Of a DNA stretch of 64,000 bases, positions 1 through 9,800 are shown one piece after another. The position numbers and the translations under genes were made by a program. The first letter of the stretch is position 1. Every line of letters starts with the position of its first letter. The DNA is taken from the NCBI RefSeq assembly GCF_900176115.1, contig NZ_FWWR01000009.1:496001-560000 (forward strand), in the 5' to 3' direction. The notes beneath the pieces are model-generated. The model worked only from the letters and a program-made list of their open reading frames with translations. It had not been told where the DNA came from and did not search any database. Source of the DNA: Peptoniphilus asaccharolyticus DSM 20463. GTDB taxonomy: Bacteria; Bacillota; Clostridia; Tissierellales; Peptoniphilaceae.

Positions 1-287
1 AAATCATAATTGAACATGATTTCATAGCAAATATTGATGCCTATATCTTCTAATTTTGAATATTTTTGTTCATTAGAAGTCAATAATCTTTGAGGGCTTT
101 TATTTATAATATTTTTAGTATGATTTTTAAATGCAAGTATTGCACTTTTGCAGCCACTTGGTTTTGAAGTTTCAACCAATGTGTCTAAAAGTTTTTTATG
201 AGCTAAATGCACTCCATCAAAATTACCTAGTGCAATAAAACAATCACTTTCCGATTTATAGTTTGTTGTTATTTCTATTATTTCCAA
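1..287 (-). CDS. ribF: Bifunctional riboflavin kinase/FAD synthetase, N-terminal part (cut by window edge)
   Basis: Makes FMN from riboflavin and FAD from FMN in the cytoplasm. Only the first 95 codons are in the window; the rest lies beyond base 1. The visible part is the start of the FAD synthetase (nucleotidyltransferase) domain. It shows the family signature GNFDGVHLAH at about residues 21-30, whose histidines belong to the adenylyl-transfer site. The start is taken as TTG at 287, because AGGTGG sits 6 bases upstream and no ATG fits. It follows truB by 14 bases, and truB-ribF is a standard Firmicute pair at the end of the nusA-infB operon. Family assignment is sure; the TTG start is inferred. 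Confidence 0.9.
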   Translation of the reverse strand, partial: MEIIEITTNYKSESDCFIALGNFDGVHLAHKKLLDTLVETSKPSGCKSAILAFKNHTKNIINKSPQRLLTSNEQKYSKLEDIGINICYEIMFNYD

Positions 288-301
288 AATATTCCACCTA
301 A

Positions 302-1183
302 CTAGTTACCTATTAACTTTTTTATTATCTTAATACCCCATATATTGTTATGATACATATATTTTCCAATTCCAATGTAATTATTTTTACAATATACATT
401 ATATTCAGAATTTTTGTCATAGATATTCTCTACTTTACAAATCATACCATTAATTATTTTAGAATACATTTCATCTTTAAGTTCTATTTTTTCAAAAGAC
501 AAAGCTTTATCCATTGGAATCAACTTATCTTGTATACTATTTAAATCAAAATTTTCCAAATCTTCTTTAGTTATAGAGTTTTCTATTTTGAATTTACCTG
601 TAGAAATTCTTCTAAGCTCAGTCATAGTTGCAAAAGAATTGAGTGCTAATCCAATATCTCTAATTAAAGATCTAACATAAGTACCAGATGAGCAATGTAT
701 ATATAGAGAAAATTTATTTTCAGCTGCCTCTAATAATTCTAAAGACAATATATTACATTCTCTTTTTGGTATTTCTACAGTTTCTCCAGCTCTTGCGTAT
801 TCGTAAAGCTTTCTTCCATTAATTTTTATTGCTGAATATATTGGTGGCTCCTGTAAAATCTTACCTCTGAAGTTATCTAAAGTATTAATCACATCATCTT
901 TAGATGGAATAATTTTACTTTCATGAGTGATATTACCTGTTATATCTAATGAATCTGTTTGAATACCAAATTTAAATTCAGCAATGTATTCTTTAGTTGT
1001 AGATGAAAGTTTATCTGAAAGTTTGGTTGCTTTACCAATTAAGATTGGCAATACGCCTGTGGCTATTGGATCTAATGTTCCGGTATGACCTACCTTTTTT
1101 ATACCCAATTTTCTTCTAACCATGTATACCACATCATGGCTAGTTACACCCTTTGGCTTATCAATTATCAGAACGCCATCCAT
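302..1183 (-). CDS. truB: tRNA pseudouridine(55) synthase
   Basis: Converts U55 in the T-loop of tRNAs to pseudouridine. The 293-residue length is usual for TruB. The catalytic motif GHTGTLDP is at residues 32-39, with the nucleophile Asp38. The KP.GVTSHDVV motif lies near the N-terminus and a PUA-like RNA-binding tail follows. The ATG is preceded by AAGGTG. The gene overlaps the 3' end of nrnA by 23 bases, so the two are probably translationally coupled. It sits in the rimP-nusA-infB-rbfA operon, as in many Firmicutes. Confidence 0.97.
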   Translation of the reverse strand: MDGVLIIDKPKGVTSHDVVYMVRRKLGIKKVGHTGTLDPIATGVLPILIGKATKLSDKLSSTTKEYIAEFKFGIQTDSLDITGNITHESKIIPSKDDVINTLDNFRGKILQEPPIYSAIKINGRKLYEYARAGETVEIPKRECNILSLELLEAAENKFSLYIHCSSGTYVRSLIRDIGLALNSFATMTELRRISTGKFKIENSITKEDLENFDLNSIQDKLIPMDKALSFEKIELKDEMYSKIINGMICKVENIYDKNSEYNVYCKNNYIGIGKYMYHNNIWGIKIIKKLIGN

Positions 1184-2132
1184 TTAATTCACCTTCAACA
1201 ATTTTAACTATATCTTCTATTCTTTTGTCTAGTGGTAACTCTAAAGTTGCTCCTGCAGCTCTAATGTGTCCTCCTCCACCAAAAGAAGATACTATATTTA
1301 TTGCACTTACATATTCTTTTGTTCTGACAGAAAGTTTTATACTATCGCTTTTTTCTTTCAAAAGAATAGCAACTTCAACCCCATCTATATCTCTTACAAA
1401 TTCAACGATACCATCAGAATCACTCTTATGAGCCCCACATTGTTTTATTAATTCATCATTGACATGAACTATGGCAAGTTTAGAGTCGTGATAGTATTTT
1501 AAAGAGTTTAAAGTTTTTATCAACAAGTCTGTTTTTGCTTTAGAACGACTTTGATATAAATTTACAGCAATTTGGTTTATATCAATATCTTTATCAATTA
1601 GAACTCCAGCGGCTTCGAAAGTAGATTTTTTTACACTATCATATTTAAAACTTCCAGTGTCAGTTGAAATACCTGTGTAAATACAAGTTGCAGCATCTTT
1701 ACTTATCTCATAACCTAGGTTATTGAATAAATGAAATACCATTTCACAAGTTGCTGGAGAATCTGAATCAACCCAATTAATATCTCCAAAATTTGTATTT
1801 GTGCTATGGTGATCTATATTGATTCTACGTTTAGCAGAAAGATATAGGTCTTTTAAACCACCTAAACGTTCTAAATCTGCACAGTCTACAGATATGAATA
1901 GATCTGGAGCTTCTAATCCTTCATCAGATACAGTTTCTGAAAGACGTGGTAAGAATTTTATATTATCTGGAACTTCATCTATCCTAACCGCTGTAACATC
2001 TTTGCCAGAGTCCTTTAAAATTATATAAGTGCCCATTAGAGCACCCACATTATCACCATCTGGATTAATGTGGGAAGCTACATATATTTTTTGGGCAGAA
2101 TTTATTTCTTTAGCTATCTGTTCTAGAACCAT
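1161..2132 (-). CDS. nrnA: DHH-family oligoribonuclease / pAp phosphatase
   Basis: DHH/DHHA1 phosphoesterase that degrades very short RNAs (nanoRNAs) and dephosphorylates pAp. Metal-site motifs are visible: SHINPDGDN at about residues 20-28, VDCAD near 82, and IDHHSTN near 106-112. The DHHA1 domain ends with GGGGH.RAAGA. An upstream in-frame ATG exists at 2144. I chose the ATG at 2132 because GAGG lies 6 bases before it and falls inside the longer reading. It overlaps the rbfA end by 23 bases. The family is clear; the balance of the two activities cannot be read from sequence. Confidence 0.9.
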   Translation of the reverse strand: MVLEQIAKEINSAQKIYVASHINPDGDNVGALMGTYIILKDSGKDVTAVRIDEVPDNIKFLPRLSETVSDEGLEAPDLFISVDCADLERLGGLKDLYLSAKRRINIDHHSTNTNFGDINWVDSDSPATCEMVFHLFNNLGYEISKDAATCIYTGISTDTGSFKYDSVKKSTFEAAGVLIDKDIDINQIAVNLYQSRSKAKTDLLIKTLNSLKYYHDSKLAIVHVNDELIKQCGAHKSDSDGIVEFVRDIDGVEVAILLKEKSDSIKLSVRTKEYVSAINIVSSFGGGGHIRAAGATLELPLDKRIEDIVKIVEGELNGWRSDN

Positions 2133-2466
2133 GATTAACCTCATTTATCAACCTATTCATCTCTAAACCTCTTTCAATTGAATCGTCATGAATAAAAATT
2201 AGTTCTGGCATAGCTCTTAACTTAACCATTCTAGACAATTCTTTTTTTATAAAGCCCTTTGATGAATTAATTCCTTGCATAGCTTCTTCTACTTCACTAG
2301 TGAAAAATGAAATATAAACTTTTGCAAATGAAAGGTCATTTGTAACGTCTACTCTTGAAACACTTACAATATCAGGAACTCTTGGATCTTTTAATTTATT
2401 TTGTATTACATCAGATATAGCTCTTCTAACTTCTTCTGATATTTGTTGAGTACGTTTTGGATTCAT
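2110..2466 (-). CDS. rbfA: 30S ribosome-binding factor A
   Basis: Binds the maturing 30S subunit and assists 16S rRNA 5'-end processing and cold adaptation. It is 118 residues, the normal size for this single KH-like domain protein. Conserved features include the N-terminal helix with R..IS..I and the KDPR.......V.RVDVT segment. It starts one base after the infB stop and overlaps nrnA, inside the nusA-infB operon. SD AGAGGGA precedes the ATG. Confidence 0.96.
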   Translation of the reverse strand: MNPKRTQQISEEVRRAISDVIQNKLKDPRVPDIVSVSRVDVTNDLSFAKVYISFFTSEVEEAMQGINSSKGFIKKELSRMVKLRAMPELIFIHDDSIERGLEMNRLINEVNHGSRTDS

Positions 2467-2467
2467 A

Positions 2468-4795
2468 TTAATCCCTCTTAACTTCTTTCATGATATAACA
2501 TTCTATAAGGTCGCCTTCTTTAACATCATTAAAGCCTTCAATACCTAAACCACCTTCGAAGCTAGTGTTTAGTTCTTTTACGTCGTCTTTAAATCTCTTA
2601 AGAGACGCTACTTCACCTTCATGTATAACTACATCTTCTCTTAATACTCTTATCTTAGAATTACGAACTACCTTACCTGAAAGTACATAAACTCCAGCTA
2701 CAATTATATTTCCGGGAAGTTTGAAAGTTTGTCTAACTTCACATCTTCCCATAACTTCTTCTATAATGTCTGGATCAAGCATACCTTTAGCAGCTTTTTC
2801 AACATCGTCAATTATGTCATATATAACTCTGTAAGTTCTAACATCAACCTCTTCGTTTTTAGCTAATTCTAAAGCATTGATATTAGGTCTTACATTAAAT
2901 CCGATTACAATCGCATTTGATGCCGATGCCAAAGTAACATCACTTTCATTGATTCCACCAACACCGGAATGGATAACATTTATTTTAACTTCTTCATTAG
3001 ATAGTTTAAGAAGAGATTGATTTAAAGCTTCAACTGAACCTTTAACATCAGCTTTAACTACAATATTTAAATCTTTCATTTCTCCTTCTTTTATTCTTGC
3101 AAATAAATTATCTAAAGAAACTTTGCTTCCAGCATTAATTCTATTTTCTCTTATTTCTTCTCTGTTAGAATCAGCTATAGTTCTAGCTGTTTTTTCATCT
3201 TCTACAGCATAGATAAGCTCTCCGGCATTTGGAACATCAGAAAGACCTAAAATAACAGCTGGCATAGATGGGCCTGCTTTTTTAATATTTCTGTTCTTAT
3301 CGTCAGTCATTGCTCTAATTCTTCCACTTGCTACTCCAGAAACTACTGTATCTCCAAAGTTCAAAGTACCTTTTTGAATTAGAACAGTTGCCATAGGTCC
3401 TTTACCCTTATCTAATTTAGCTTCAATAACAGTACCAACAGCCATTCTATTAGGATTAGCTTTTAGTTCTTGTATTTCTGCAACTAAGTTTATCATTTCT
3501 AAAAGATCATCTATACCATCTTTTGTCTTAGCAGATACAGGAACCATTATTGTATCTCCACCCCAGTCTTCGCTCATAAGTCCGTTTTCAAGAAGCTCTT
3601 GTTTAACACGATCTATATTAGCGCCTGGTTTATCCATTTTATTAATAGCAACTATTATTGGAACTCCAGCAGATTTAGCATGAGATATGGCTTCAACTGT
3701 TTGAGGCATTACACCATCATCAGCAGCTACTACTAGTATAGCGATATCTGTTATAAGCGCTCCTCTTAGTCTCATTGAAGTAAATGCTTCGTGACCAGGA
3801 GTATCTAAGAATGTTATTTTCTTTTTATTTACAGTAACTGTGTAAGCACCTATATGTTGAGTGATTCCTCCAGCTTCAGACTCTTGAACGTGTGATTTTT
3901 TAATTACATCAAGTATAGATGTCTTGCCGTGGTCTACGTGTCCCATTACCGTTACAACTGGTGGACGACTCTTTAAGTCTTTTTCATCGTCTTCAAAATC
4001 AAGACCTAATTTTTCTTCGATAGAAACTTCTTCTTCCGGTTCATCTATTACAATTTCTACTCCGAGTTCATCAGCCACTAAGATACAAGTATCTTCATCA
4101 ATTTCTTGATTTTGACTTGCCATTACACCTAATACAATTAATTTAGATATTATTTGCGTTACTGGCAATGCTAATTTTTCTGCAAAATCTTTTACTGTTA
4201 TAGGAGCTTTTATTTTAATCGGTGAATCATCATTTTTTATAGAGTCTATTCTATCTTGCTTCTTTTGAGCTTTAGATCTCTTTTTAACAGGAGTTTTTTT
4301 AGTTAAATCTCTCTGTCTACGTCTGTTATTAGGTTCATTATTATTTTCTTCAGATTCACCTTTTTTATTTTTGTGTTTCTTATTTTTATTTTTAAAGTTA
4401 TTATCTTCTGTTTTAACTTTTTCTTTTTCCATATGTTTTTTGTTAGGTTTTTTATCTGATTCTTTTACTTCTTTATTTTGTTTATTATCAAAATTTTTAT
4501 TCAATTGTTGTTGACCACTCTTATCCATGTCTTTATTTTTATTTTGTTGATGATTTGTTTTATCTATATGTTTTTTATTTGAATTGTCATTGACATTAGG
4601 TTTTTTATTATCTGTAGTTTCAGTTTTTTGTTCAGTTTTAGGCTGATATACATTTCTTATCTTCTGTTCATCTTCAGGTTCTAATGTTGACATATGATTT
4701 TTAACGTCAATTTTTAATTCTTCCATCTTTTGTAGTAAATCTTTACTACTTAGGTTTAATTCTTTCGCCAATGCATGTACTCTAATTTTTGACAT
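2468..4795 (-). CDS. infB: Translation initiation factor IF-2
   Basis: GTPase that brings fMet-tRNA to the 30S subunit and promotes subunit joining. It is 775 residues. An IF2-N module (1-50) is followed by a long low-complexity linker rich in Lys, Asn and Gln (about 50-190) and a second IF2-N module (about 195-245). The G domain has GHVDHGKT at 285-292, DTPGHE at 331-336 and NKMD at 385-388. Domains II, III and C1/C2 follow. The start has a strong AGGAGG. The linker is basic and Asn-rich, unlike the acidic linker of proteobacteria. It lies 15 bases after rnpM; the L7Ae-like gene often found between them is absent. Confidence 0.98.
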   Translation of the reverse strand: MSKIRVHALAKELNLSSKDLLQKMEELKIDVKNHMSTLEPEDEQKIRNVYQPKTEQKTETTDNKKPNVNDNSNKKHIDKTNHQQNKNKDMDKSGQQQLNKNFDNKQNKEVKESDKKPNKKHMEKEKVKTEDNNFKNKNKKHKNKKGESEENNNEPNNRRRQRDLTKKTPVKKRSKAQKKQDRIDSIKNDDSPIKIKAPITVKDFAEKLALPVTQIISKLIVLGVMASQNQEIDEDTCILVADELGVEIVIDEPEEEVSIEEKLGLDFEDDEKDLKSRPPVVTVMGHVDHGKTSILDVIKKSHVQESEAGGITQHIGAYTVTVNKKKITFLDTPGHEAFTSMRLRGALITDIAILVVAADDGVMPQTVEAISHAKSAGVPIIVAINKMDKPGANIDRVKQELLENGLMSEDWGGDTIMVPVSAKTKDGIDDLLEMINLVAEIQELKANPNRMAVGTVIEAKLDKGKGPMATVLIQKGTLNFGDTVVSGVASGRIRAMTDDKNRNIKKAGPSMPAVILGLSDVPNAGELIYAVEDEKTARTIADSNREEIRENRINAGSKVSLDNLFARIKEGEMKDLNIVVKADVKGSVEALNQSLLKLSNEEVKINVIHSGVGGINESDVTLASASNAIVIGFNVRPNINALELAKNEEVDVRTYRVIYDIIDDVEKAAKGMLDPDIIEEVMGRCEVRQTFKLPGNIIVAGVYVLSGKVVRNSKIRVLREDVVIHEGEVASLKRFKDDVKELNTSFEGGLGIEGFNDVKEGDLIECYIMKEVKRD

Positions 4796-4810
4796 ACGGC
4801 CACCTCCTAA

Positions 4811-5083
4811 TTAAGGCATATCTTTAATGGATCTTTTTAATTCTTCAATAGTTTCATCGTCTATCTCCATTTCAAATGCTCTGTTTAAAGCTTTAGACTT
4901 TATTGCTTTGTCCAAACAATTTTCATCATAGCACAGATATGCACCTCTGCCATTCTTTCTACCACTAACGTCTAGGAAAACTTCGCCTTCTTTGTTTTTT
5001 ACTACTCTTATAAGTTCTGATTTAGGTTTATTTTCACCACAACCCAAACATTTTCTCATAGGTATTTTCTTCGCTTTTGCCAT
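4811..5083 (-). CDS. rnpM: YlxR-family RNase P modulator
   Basis: Small basic RNA-binding protein of the YlxR family; the Bacillus subtilis member has been reported to bind RNase P RNA and modulate its activity. It is 90 residues, with the family motif MRKCLGCGE near residues 9-17 and GRKNGRGAYLC near residues 41-51. The gene sits between nusA and infB as in most Firmicutes. Family membership is clear from motif and position; the RNase P role is carried over from Bacillus. Confidence 0.9.
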   Translation of the reverse strand: MAKAKKIPMRKCLGCGENKPKSELIRVVKNKEGEVFLDVSGRKNGRGAYLCYDENCLDKAIKSKALNRAFEMEIDDETIEELKRSIKDMP

Positions 5084-5112
5084 AAATTCTCCAACGCCTT
5101 TAAATATATAAT

Positions 5113-5193
5113 TTAAATTTCATTTTCTTCATTTTCTAAAAGTTCTTCATCAGTATCAACTTGAGCTTTTTCAATATTTTCTACTGATTCTTC
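5113..5193 (-). pseudogene. Detached acidic C-terminal tail of nusA
   Basis: Directly after the nusA TAA (5194-5196), the same frame stays open for 26 codons and ends at TAA 5113-5115. The encoded stretch is very acidic (begins EESVENIEKAQ, ends ENEENEI) and looks like a natural continuation of the acidic nusA end. A single base change (for example GAA to TAA) would explain the split. It is probably a former NusA tail, now lost or reached only by readthrough. This is inference from frame and composition. Confidence 0.5.
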
Positions 5194-6321
5194 TTAGCTT
5201 ACAGTATCTTCTGTTAGGTCAGATTTATATCCATATTGTTCATATAAATCTTCTTCTGTAATTCCTTCAGCTGTTAAATAATCTTCATACTGAGTTGCGC
5301 TCTTTATATCAATCTTCCATCCAGTTAGTTTAGCTGCTAATCTTGCATTTTGTCCCTCTTTACCAATAGCTAATGATAATTGATAGTCTGGGACTACAAC
5401 TAATGCTGATTTTTCTTTTTCATTTGCAAAAACTTTTTCTACTTTTGATGGACTTAGAGCGTTAGCTATGAATGTGTCGATATTTTTGCTATAGATAACT
5501 ATATCAACTTTTTCGTCGTGTAATTCGTCCACTATAGCTTTGACTCTTGCACCTTTATATCCTACACAAGCTCCCAATGGATCTACTTCTTCATCTTTTG
5601 AGAAAACTGCTATCTTAGTTCTAGAACCAGCTTCTCTCGCGATAGAGTAAACTTCTACTATACCTTCAGCTATTTCAGGAACTTCTAATTCAAACAATCT
5701 CTTCACAAGATTTGGATGAGATCTAGATAATATTATTTGAGGACCTTTAGTAGTTTTCTTTACTTCAACTAATAAAAGTTTAAATCTATCACCTTGTTTA
5801 TAAGTTTCACCTTTTATTTGTTCTGATGGCAATAGAATTGCTTCAGTTTTACCTAAATCAAAGAATACATTTCCGTAAGAAACTCTTTGAACTTGTCCTG
5901 TAATTATTTCATTTTCTCTGTCTGTAAAATCATCGAATATAATGTCTCTTTCAGCATCTTTTATTCTTTGAATAACTACTTGCTTAGCTGTTTGTGCTGC
6001 AATTCTACCAAATTTTGCAGGATCTACCATCTTAGAAAATACATCTCCAACTTCATATTTCGGATCTATAGCTTTTGCCATAGTAATTGAAAGTTGAGTT
6101 TTATCATCTATCAAGTCTTCATCTGCAACTATATCTTGTAGAGCAAAGATGTCTATCTTTCCAGTTTCTCTATCTATACTTACGTCTACATTTTGGCTTG
6201 TTCCAAAATTTTTCTTATAACTTGAAACCATAGCTGCTTCAAGTGCAGAAAAAACAATTTCTTTTGAAATTCCTTTTTCTTTTTCTAGCTCATCTAAGGC
6301 CTCTATGAACTCTTGATTCAT
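5194..6321 (-). CDS. nusA: Transcription termination/antitermination factor NusA
   Basis: RNA polymerase-associated factor that controls pausing, termination and antitermination. It is 375 residues in the usual Gram-positive layout: N-terminal RNAP-binding domain (1-125), S1 domain (about 136-202), KH1 with GYKG at 254-257 and KH2 with GKEG at 320-323. It follows rimP by 8 bases. The frame continues past the stop codon for 26 acidic codons (5113-5193), so this allele may be a C-terminally shortened form. The core domains are complete, so it should be functional. Confidence 0.97.
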   Translation of the reverse strand: MNQEFIEALDELEKEKGISKEIVFSALEAAMVSSYKKNFGTSQNVDVSIDRETGKIDIFALQDIVADEDLIDDKTQLSITMAKAIDPKYEVGDVFSKMVDPAKFGRIAAQTAKQVVIQRIKDAERDIIFDDFTDRENEIITGQVQRVSYGNVFFDLGKTEAILLPSEQIKGETYKQGDRFKLLLVEVKKTTKGPQIILSRSHPNLVKRLFELEVPEIAEGIVEVYSIAREAGSRTKIAVFSKDEEVDPLGACVGYKGARVKAIVDELHDEKVDIVIYSKNIDTFIANALSPSKVEKVFANEKEKSALVVVPDYQLSLAIGKEGQNARLAAKLTGWKIDIKSATQYEDYLTAEGITEEDLYEQYGYKSDLTEDTVS

Positions 6322-6329
6322 ACTTCCTC

Positions 6330-6791
6330 CTAAAATTTAATGGTTTGTACCATATTTGCAATTGATTTAATTGGAATATTGATGTTTTCAGACTCAATTT
6401 CAATTTGTACGCATTCACTATCATAACCAGATAGAACACCTTCAATCTGTTTTTTACCATCAATAGGTGCATAAAGCTTTATAGTAACTTCTTTACCTAT
6501 ATTCCTTCTGTAGTCGGCTTCTGTTTTTAATGGTCTATCCAATCCTGGAGAAGATATTTCCAAATAATAAGGATTTTCTATAATATCTAATTTTTCAACC
6601 TCATCGTCTACAGCTCTACTCATGTTGGAACAATCTTCTAAATCTATTCCTCCCTCTCTGTAGATAAAAATAGATAATAAGTCATGTTTGTTGCCAACCT
6701 TATATTCAATATCAACTAATTCATACCCAAGTTCATCGGCATGTCTTTGAGCTATCTCTTTAATTTTGGCAATTATTTCTTTTTTGCTCAT
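6330..6791 (-). CDS. rimP: Ribosome maturation factor RimP
   Basis: Assists early 30S assembly. It is 153 residues with the two-domain RimP fold. Conserved motifs include V.EISSPGLDRPLK in the form LEISSPGLDRPLK near residue 78 and the N-terminal ELVDIEY. The ATG has a good GGAGGTG. It is first in the rimP-nusA-rnpM-infB operon. A promoter (6861-6888) and an intrinsic terminator (6807-6834) lie directly upstream, so transcription into rimP must pass an attenuator. Confidence 0.96.
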   Translation of the reverse strand: MSKKEIIAKIKEIAQRHADELGYELVDIEYKVGNKHDLLSIFIYREGGIDLEDCSNMSRAVDDEVEKLDIIENPYYLEISSPGLDRPLKTEADYRRNIGKEVTIKLYAPIDGKKQIEGVLSGYDSECVQIEIESENINIPIKSIANMVQTIKF

Positions 6792-6806
6792 TATACACCT
6801 CCATTA

Positions 6807-6834
6807 CAAAAACAAGAGTGGGCGAACCCACTCT
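6807..6834 (-). terminator. Terminator/attenuator between polC and rimP
   Basis: Perfect 8-bp stem AGAGTGGG/CCCACTCT with a UUCG tetraloop on the transcribed strand, followed by TGTTTTTG. It lies only 16 bases before the rimP start and downstream of the promoter at 6861-6888. It can therefore end polC transcripts and also attenuate the rimP-nusA operon. Confidence 0.85.
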
Positions 6835-6860
6835 TTAGTAACTTGCTATTTAATAATACA

Positions 6861-6888
6861 ATTATATCACATTTGAAAATTATTTCAA
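6861..6888 (-). promoter_or_regulatory. Promoter of rimP-nusA operon
   Basis: TTGAAA (-35, 6883-6888), 16-base spacer and TATAAT (-10, 6861-6866), with a TG one base before the -10 (extended -10). It lies just after the polC stop, and the predicted leader contains the terminator hairpin at 6807-6834. Confidence 0.7.
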
Positions 6889-6892
6889 GCAA

Positions 6893-9800
6893 CTAGAAGC
6901 TAAACAAACTTATCTGGTTAGTTTCTTGAAAATCATCTAACAAATGATTTTGTTTTAATATTTCAGTTGTACTCTTTCCTGTACCTGTTCTCTTCTTAAA
7001 ATCTTCTATAGAAATAAATGCCCCATTTTCTCTTTCAGCTACAATCTGTTTTGCAACTGACTCTCCAACTCCTATAAATGCTCTAAGCGGAAGCAGAACT
7101 TTGTTGTTCTTAATAGAGAATCTACTAGCTTCTGATTCATATATATCAGCATTTTCAAACTCATATCCTCTAGCATACATTTCAAGCACTACTTCTAATA
7201 TGGTAAGCTGTCCTTTTTCTTTAGCAGTTAAAGTATCAGAGCTTTTGATTTCTTCTATTCTGTTCTTAACAGCTTCACTTCCCTGTAACACAAGTTCACC
7301 ATCAAAGTCATTTAACTTTATAGTAAAGAATGTAGCATAAAAAGCTAAAGGATAATACAACTTAAAATAAGCTATTCTAAAAGATTGAGTTACGTAAGCA
7401 ACAGCATGAGCTTTCGGGAACATATATTTTATCTTTTCACAAGACTCTATATACCATTCAGGAAGTGCTAAGTTCTTCATAATTCCCTTTTGTTCGTCTG
7501 TAAGACCTTTACCTTTACGCACTTTTTCCATAGTGTCAAATGCCATTTTATTTTCAGCTCCGGCACGTATTAGGTAAGTCATTATATCCTCTCTTGTACA
7601 AATAACATCAGATAGTTCTGCTCTACCATCATTAACTAAACTTTGAGCATTATTAGTCCAAACATCTGTACCATGTGATAGACCTGAAATTCTAACCAAG
7701 TCTGCAAAGTTTTTAGGTTCTGTTTCTATTAACATTTGTTTTACAAAGTTTGTTCCGAATTCAGGAATTCCTAATGTACCTGTTTTAGTCTCAAACACAT
7801 CGGTATTTAAGTTTAAAGCCTCAGCCGTTCTAAACAAACTTAGAGTTTTTGGATCATTTAGAGCTATCTTGTTAGAATCTACACCCGTAAAATCTTCTAA
7901 CATTTTGATTATAGTAGGACCGTCGTGTCCAAGTATATCTAGTTTAAGAATTTTACCATGTATAAAGTTATAGTCAAAATGAGTTGTGATTACAGTTGAG
8001 TTGATATCATCTGCTGGGTGTTGTATTGGAGTAAAATCAAAAATCTCTTTACTCTTCGGCACAATCATAACTCCTCCAGGGTGTTGGCCTGAAGTTCTTT
8101 TTATACCAACTAAATTATTAACTAATCTATCTACTTCAGCAGAGTGAATAGATTGACTTTCAAAATACTTTCTAACATATCCATAAGCTGTCTTCTCAGC
8201 AACCGTACCAATTGTACCCGCTCTAAATACATAACCTTCACCAAATAATTCTTCGGTGTATTTGTGAGCATTAGGTTGATATTCTCCAGCAAAGTTTAAA
8301 TCTATATCGGGTTCTTTATCTCCGTTAAATCCCAAGAAAACTTCAAAAGGTATATCATGACCGTCTTTTTTCATCTTTGTGCCACAAATAGGACAATTTT
8401 TATCATCCAAGTCTACTCCTGAACCAACTTCTCCCTTTGTGAAGAATTCTGAATGCTTACACTCAGGGCATACATAATGAGGAACCAAAGGGTTAACTTC
8501 TGTTATAGAAGCCATTGTAGCCGCGAAAGAGGAGCCTACAGAACCTCTTGAACCAACAAGATAACCATCGTTGTTTGATTTTGCAACTAGCTTTTGTGCA
8601 ATTATATATAAAACGGCATATCCATTGTCTATAATACTCTTAAGCTCTATCTCTAATCTATCTTCAACAAGCTTAGGGAGAGTTTCTCCGTAAATTTCAT
8701 GGGCCTTGTCATAGCAAATTTTTCTTAAATCTTCTTCTGCTCCATCAATAGAGGGAGGATAAGTTCCCTCTGGAATAGGGTCTAATTTGTCTATTGAATC
8801 TGCTATTTTATTGGTGTTCTCAACCACAACCTCATAGGATTCTCTTTCTCCTAAGTAGCTAAAACTTCTAAGCATTTCATCTGTGGTTCTAAAATAGAAA
8901 GTCTTAGGTACATTAGCCCCTCTAACAGGGGGAGTTTGATTTGAAAGTATAATTCTTCTTGTCAAATCATCTTCCGGCTCTAAGTAGAATACATCGCCCG
9001 TTGCAACAACTGGTATATTTAGCTCTCTTCCCAAATTATAAAGATAAATGTTTATGCTCTCGAGTTCCCTTTTGTCTTTGACCATTCCGCTTTGTATAAG
9101 TTCAATATTATCTTCAATTGGTTGTAACTCAATATAATCAAAGAATTTGGCAATTTCTCTTATCTTATCTTCATCTTCTAAATTTAATACTGCTTCAAAC
9201 AAAGGTGATTTAGTATTTCCACTGCCTATTAATAGTCCATCTCTATACCTCTCTATTAAAGATTTAGGCACTTTAGCAACTCTGCTAACGTATTTTAAAT
9301 GAGATGCTGAAACTAATTTATATAGATTTTTTAAGCCTGTAGTGTTTTTTACCAAAATAGACACCGGCACTTCAAATAATATTGCCGGATTTATATTTTT
9401 TGATAAAATATTCAAATCACAAATTGCACTTTCCGCCTCTGCCATTTCAAGTAATTTTATAAATACTAAAGCAGTTGCTTGAGCATCATTTACAGCTCTA
9501 TGCGCATTTACAAGTGACACTCCAAATTTTTTAGACAAAGCACCCAAGTTAAATCTCTTCATATCTGGCACAAGAGCTCTTGCTAAATACAATGTATCTA
9601 CTATATCAAATTCAAAATTCAAGTTATGCTTTAGCATATCTCTTCTTATAAATCTTGTATCAAAAGTTGCATTATGCGCAACTAAGACGCTATCTTTACA
9701 GAAATCATAAAAATCAAATATTACTTTGTCTATAGTAGGTTCTTCTGCTATTAATGCTGGAGTAATTCCTGTTAATCTTTGAACTTCTTCTGGAATTGAT

